From: JAFGGG01 sp964634205
GTDB lineage: Bacteria; Spirochaetota; Spirochaetia; SZUA-6; RPPD01
Length of the DNA: 5,128 bases
NCBI GenBank assembly: GCA_964634205.1
Contig: CAZWKE010000079.1
Span: 1 to 5,128, forward strand
Reading direction: 5' to 3'
Shown: piece after piece, positions 5,106 through 5,128 of the stretch
Layout: every line of letters starts with the position of its first letter
Position numbering within the stretch: the stretch's first letter is position 1
Program-made: the position numbers and the translations under genes
Notes under the pieces: model-generated
What the model was told of the DNA's origin: nothing
Seen by the model: only the letters and a program-made list of their open reading frames with translations
Database searches by the model: none

Positions 5106-5128
5106 GCGGAAGCAATGTATATTTGTCT

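Overview
The window reads as chromosomal DNA from a diderm (Gram-negative-type) bacterium. It encodes an outer-membrane beta-barrel protein, a predicted lipoprotein and a bacterial-type ribosome-rescue hydrolase, all behind sigma70-like promoters and AGGAGG-type ribosome binding sites. The short, Phe-rich lipobox (FFSC) and mid-range GC would fit a spirochaete, but this is a weak inference and I cannot fix the lineage. No insertion sequence, tRNA, rRNA, CRISPR array or phage gene is visible.

Layout. On the minus strand, 1-450 is a 149-residue lipoprotein of unknown function with its own promoter (TTGACA-16-TATAGT). 614-3676 (minus) is the dominant gene, a 1020-residue protein with three modules: a periplasmic gluzincin metallopeptidase (HELVH plus a downstream Glu), a six-bladed TolB/PD40-type propeller, and a C-terminal Omp85/D15-type beta-barrel with a VRGY motif and a terminal Trp. 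Diverging from it on the plus strand, 3825-4238 is arfB, which rescues stalled ribosomes. Its GGQ motif falls at residues 26-28, exactly as I recall for the Escherichia coli protein. Converging on arfB with a 16-bp gap is a minus-strand pair. The first gene, 4616-5029, is a DUF4410-like protein with no signal peptide. The second, 4255-4605, is a small protein with two membrane segments whose ribosome binding site overlaps the stop codon of the first. The pair has a strong candidate promoter (TTTACA-17-TATACT) at 5058-5086.

How the parts relate. The genes do not form one pathway. The barrel/peptidase/propeller protein and the lipoprotein are envelope functions, arfB is translation quality control, and the last pair is an uncharacterised membrane-associated unit. 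The points most worth attention are the POTRA-less protease-propeller-Omp85 fusion, the overlapping divergent promoters between it and arfB, and the DUF4410-like/two-TM operon. Intergenic stretches are all short (at most 163 bases), and their contents are listed below.
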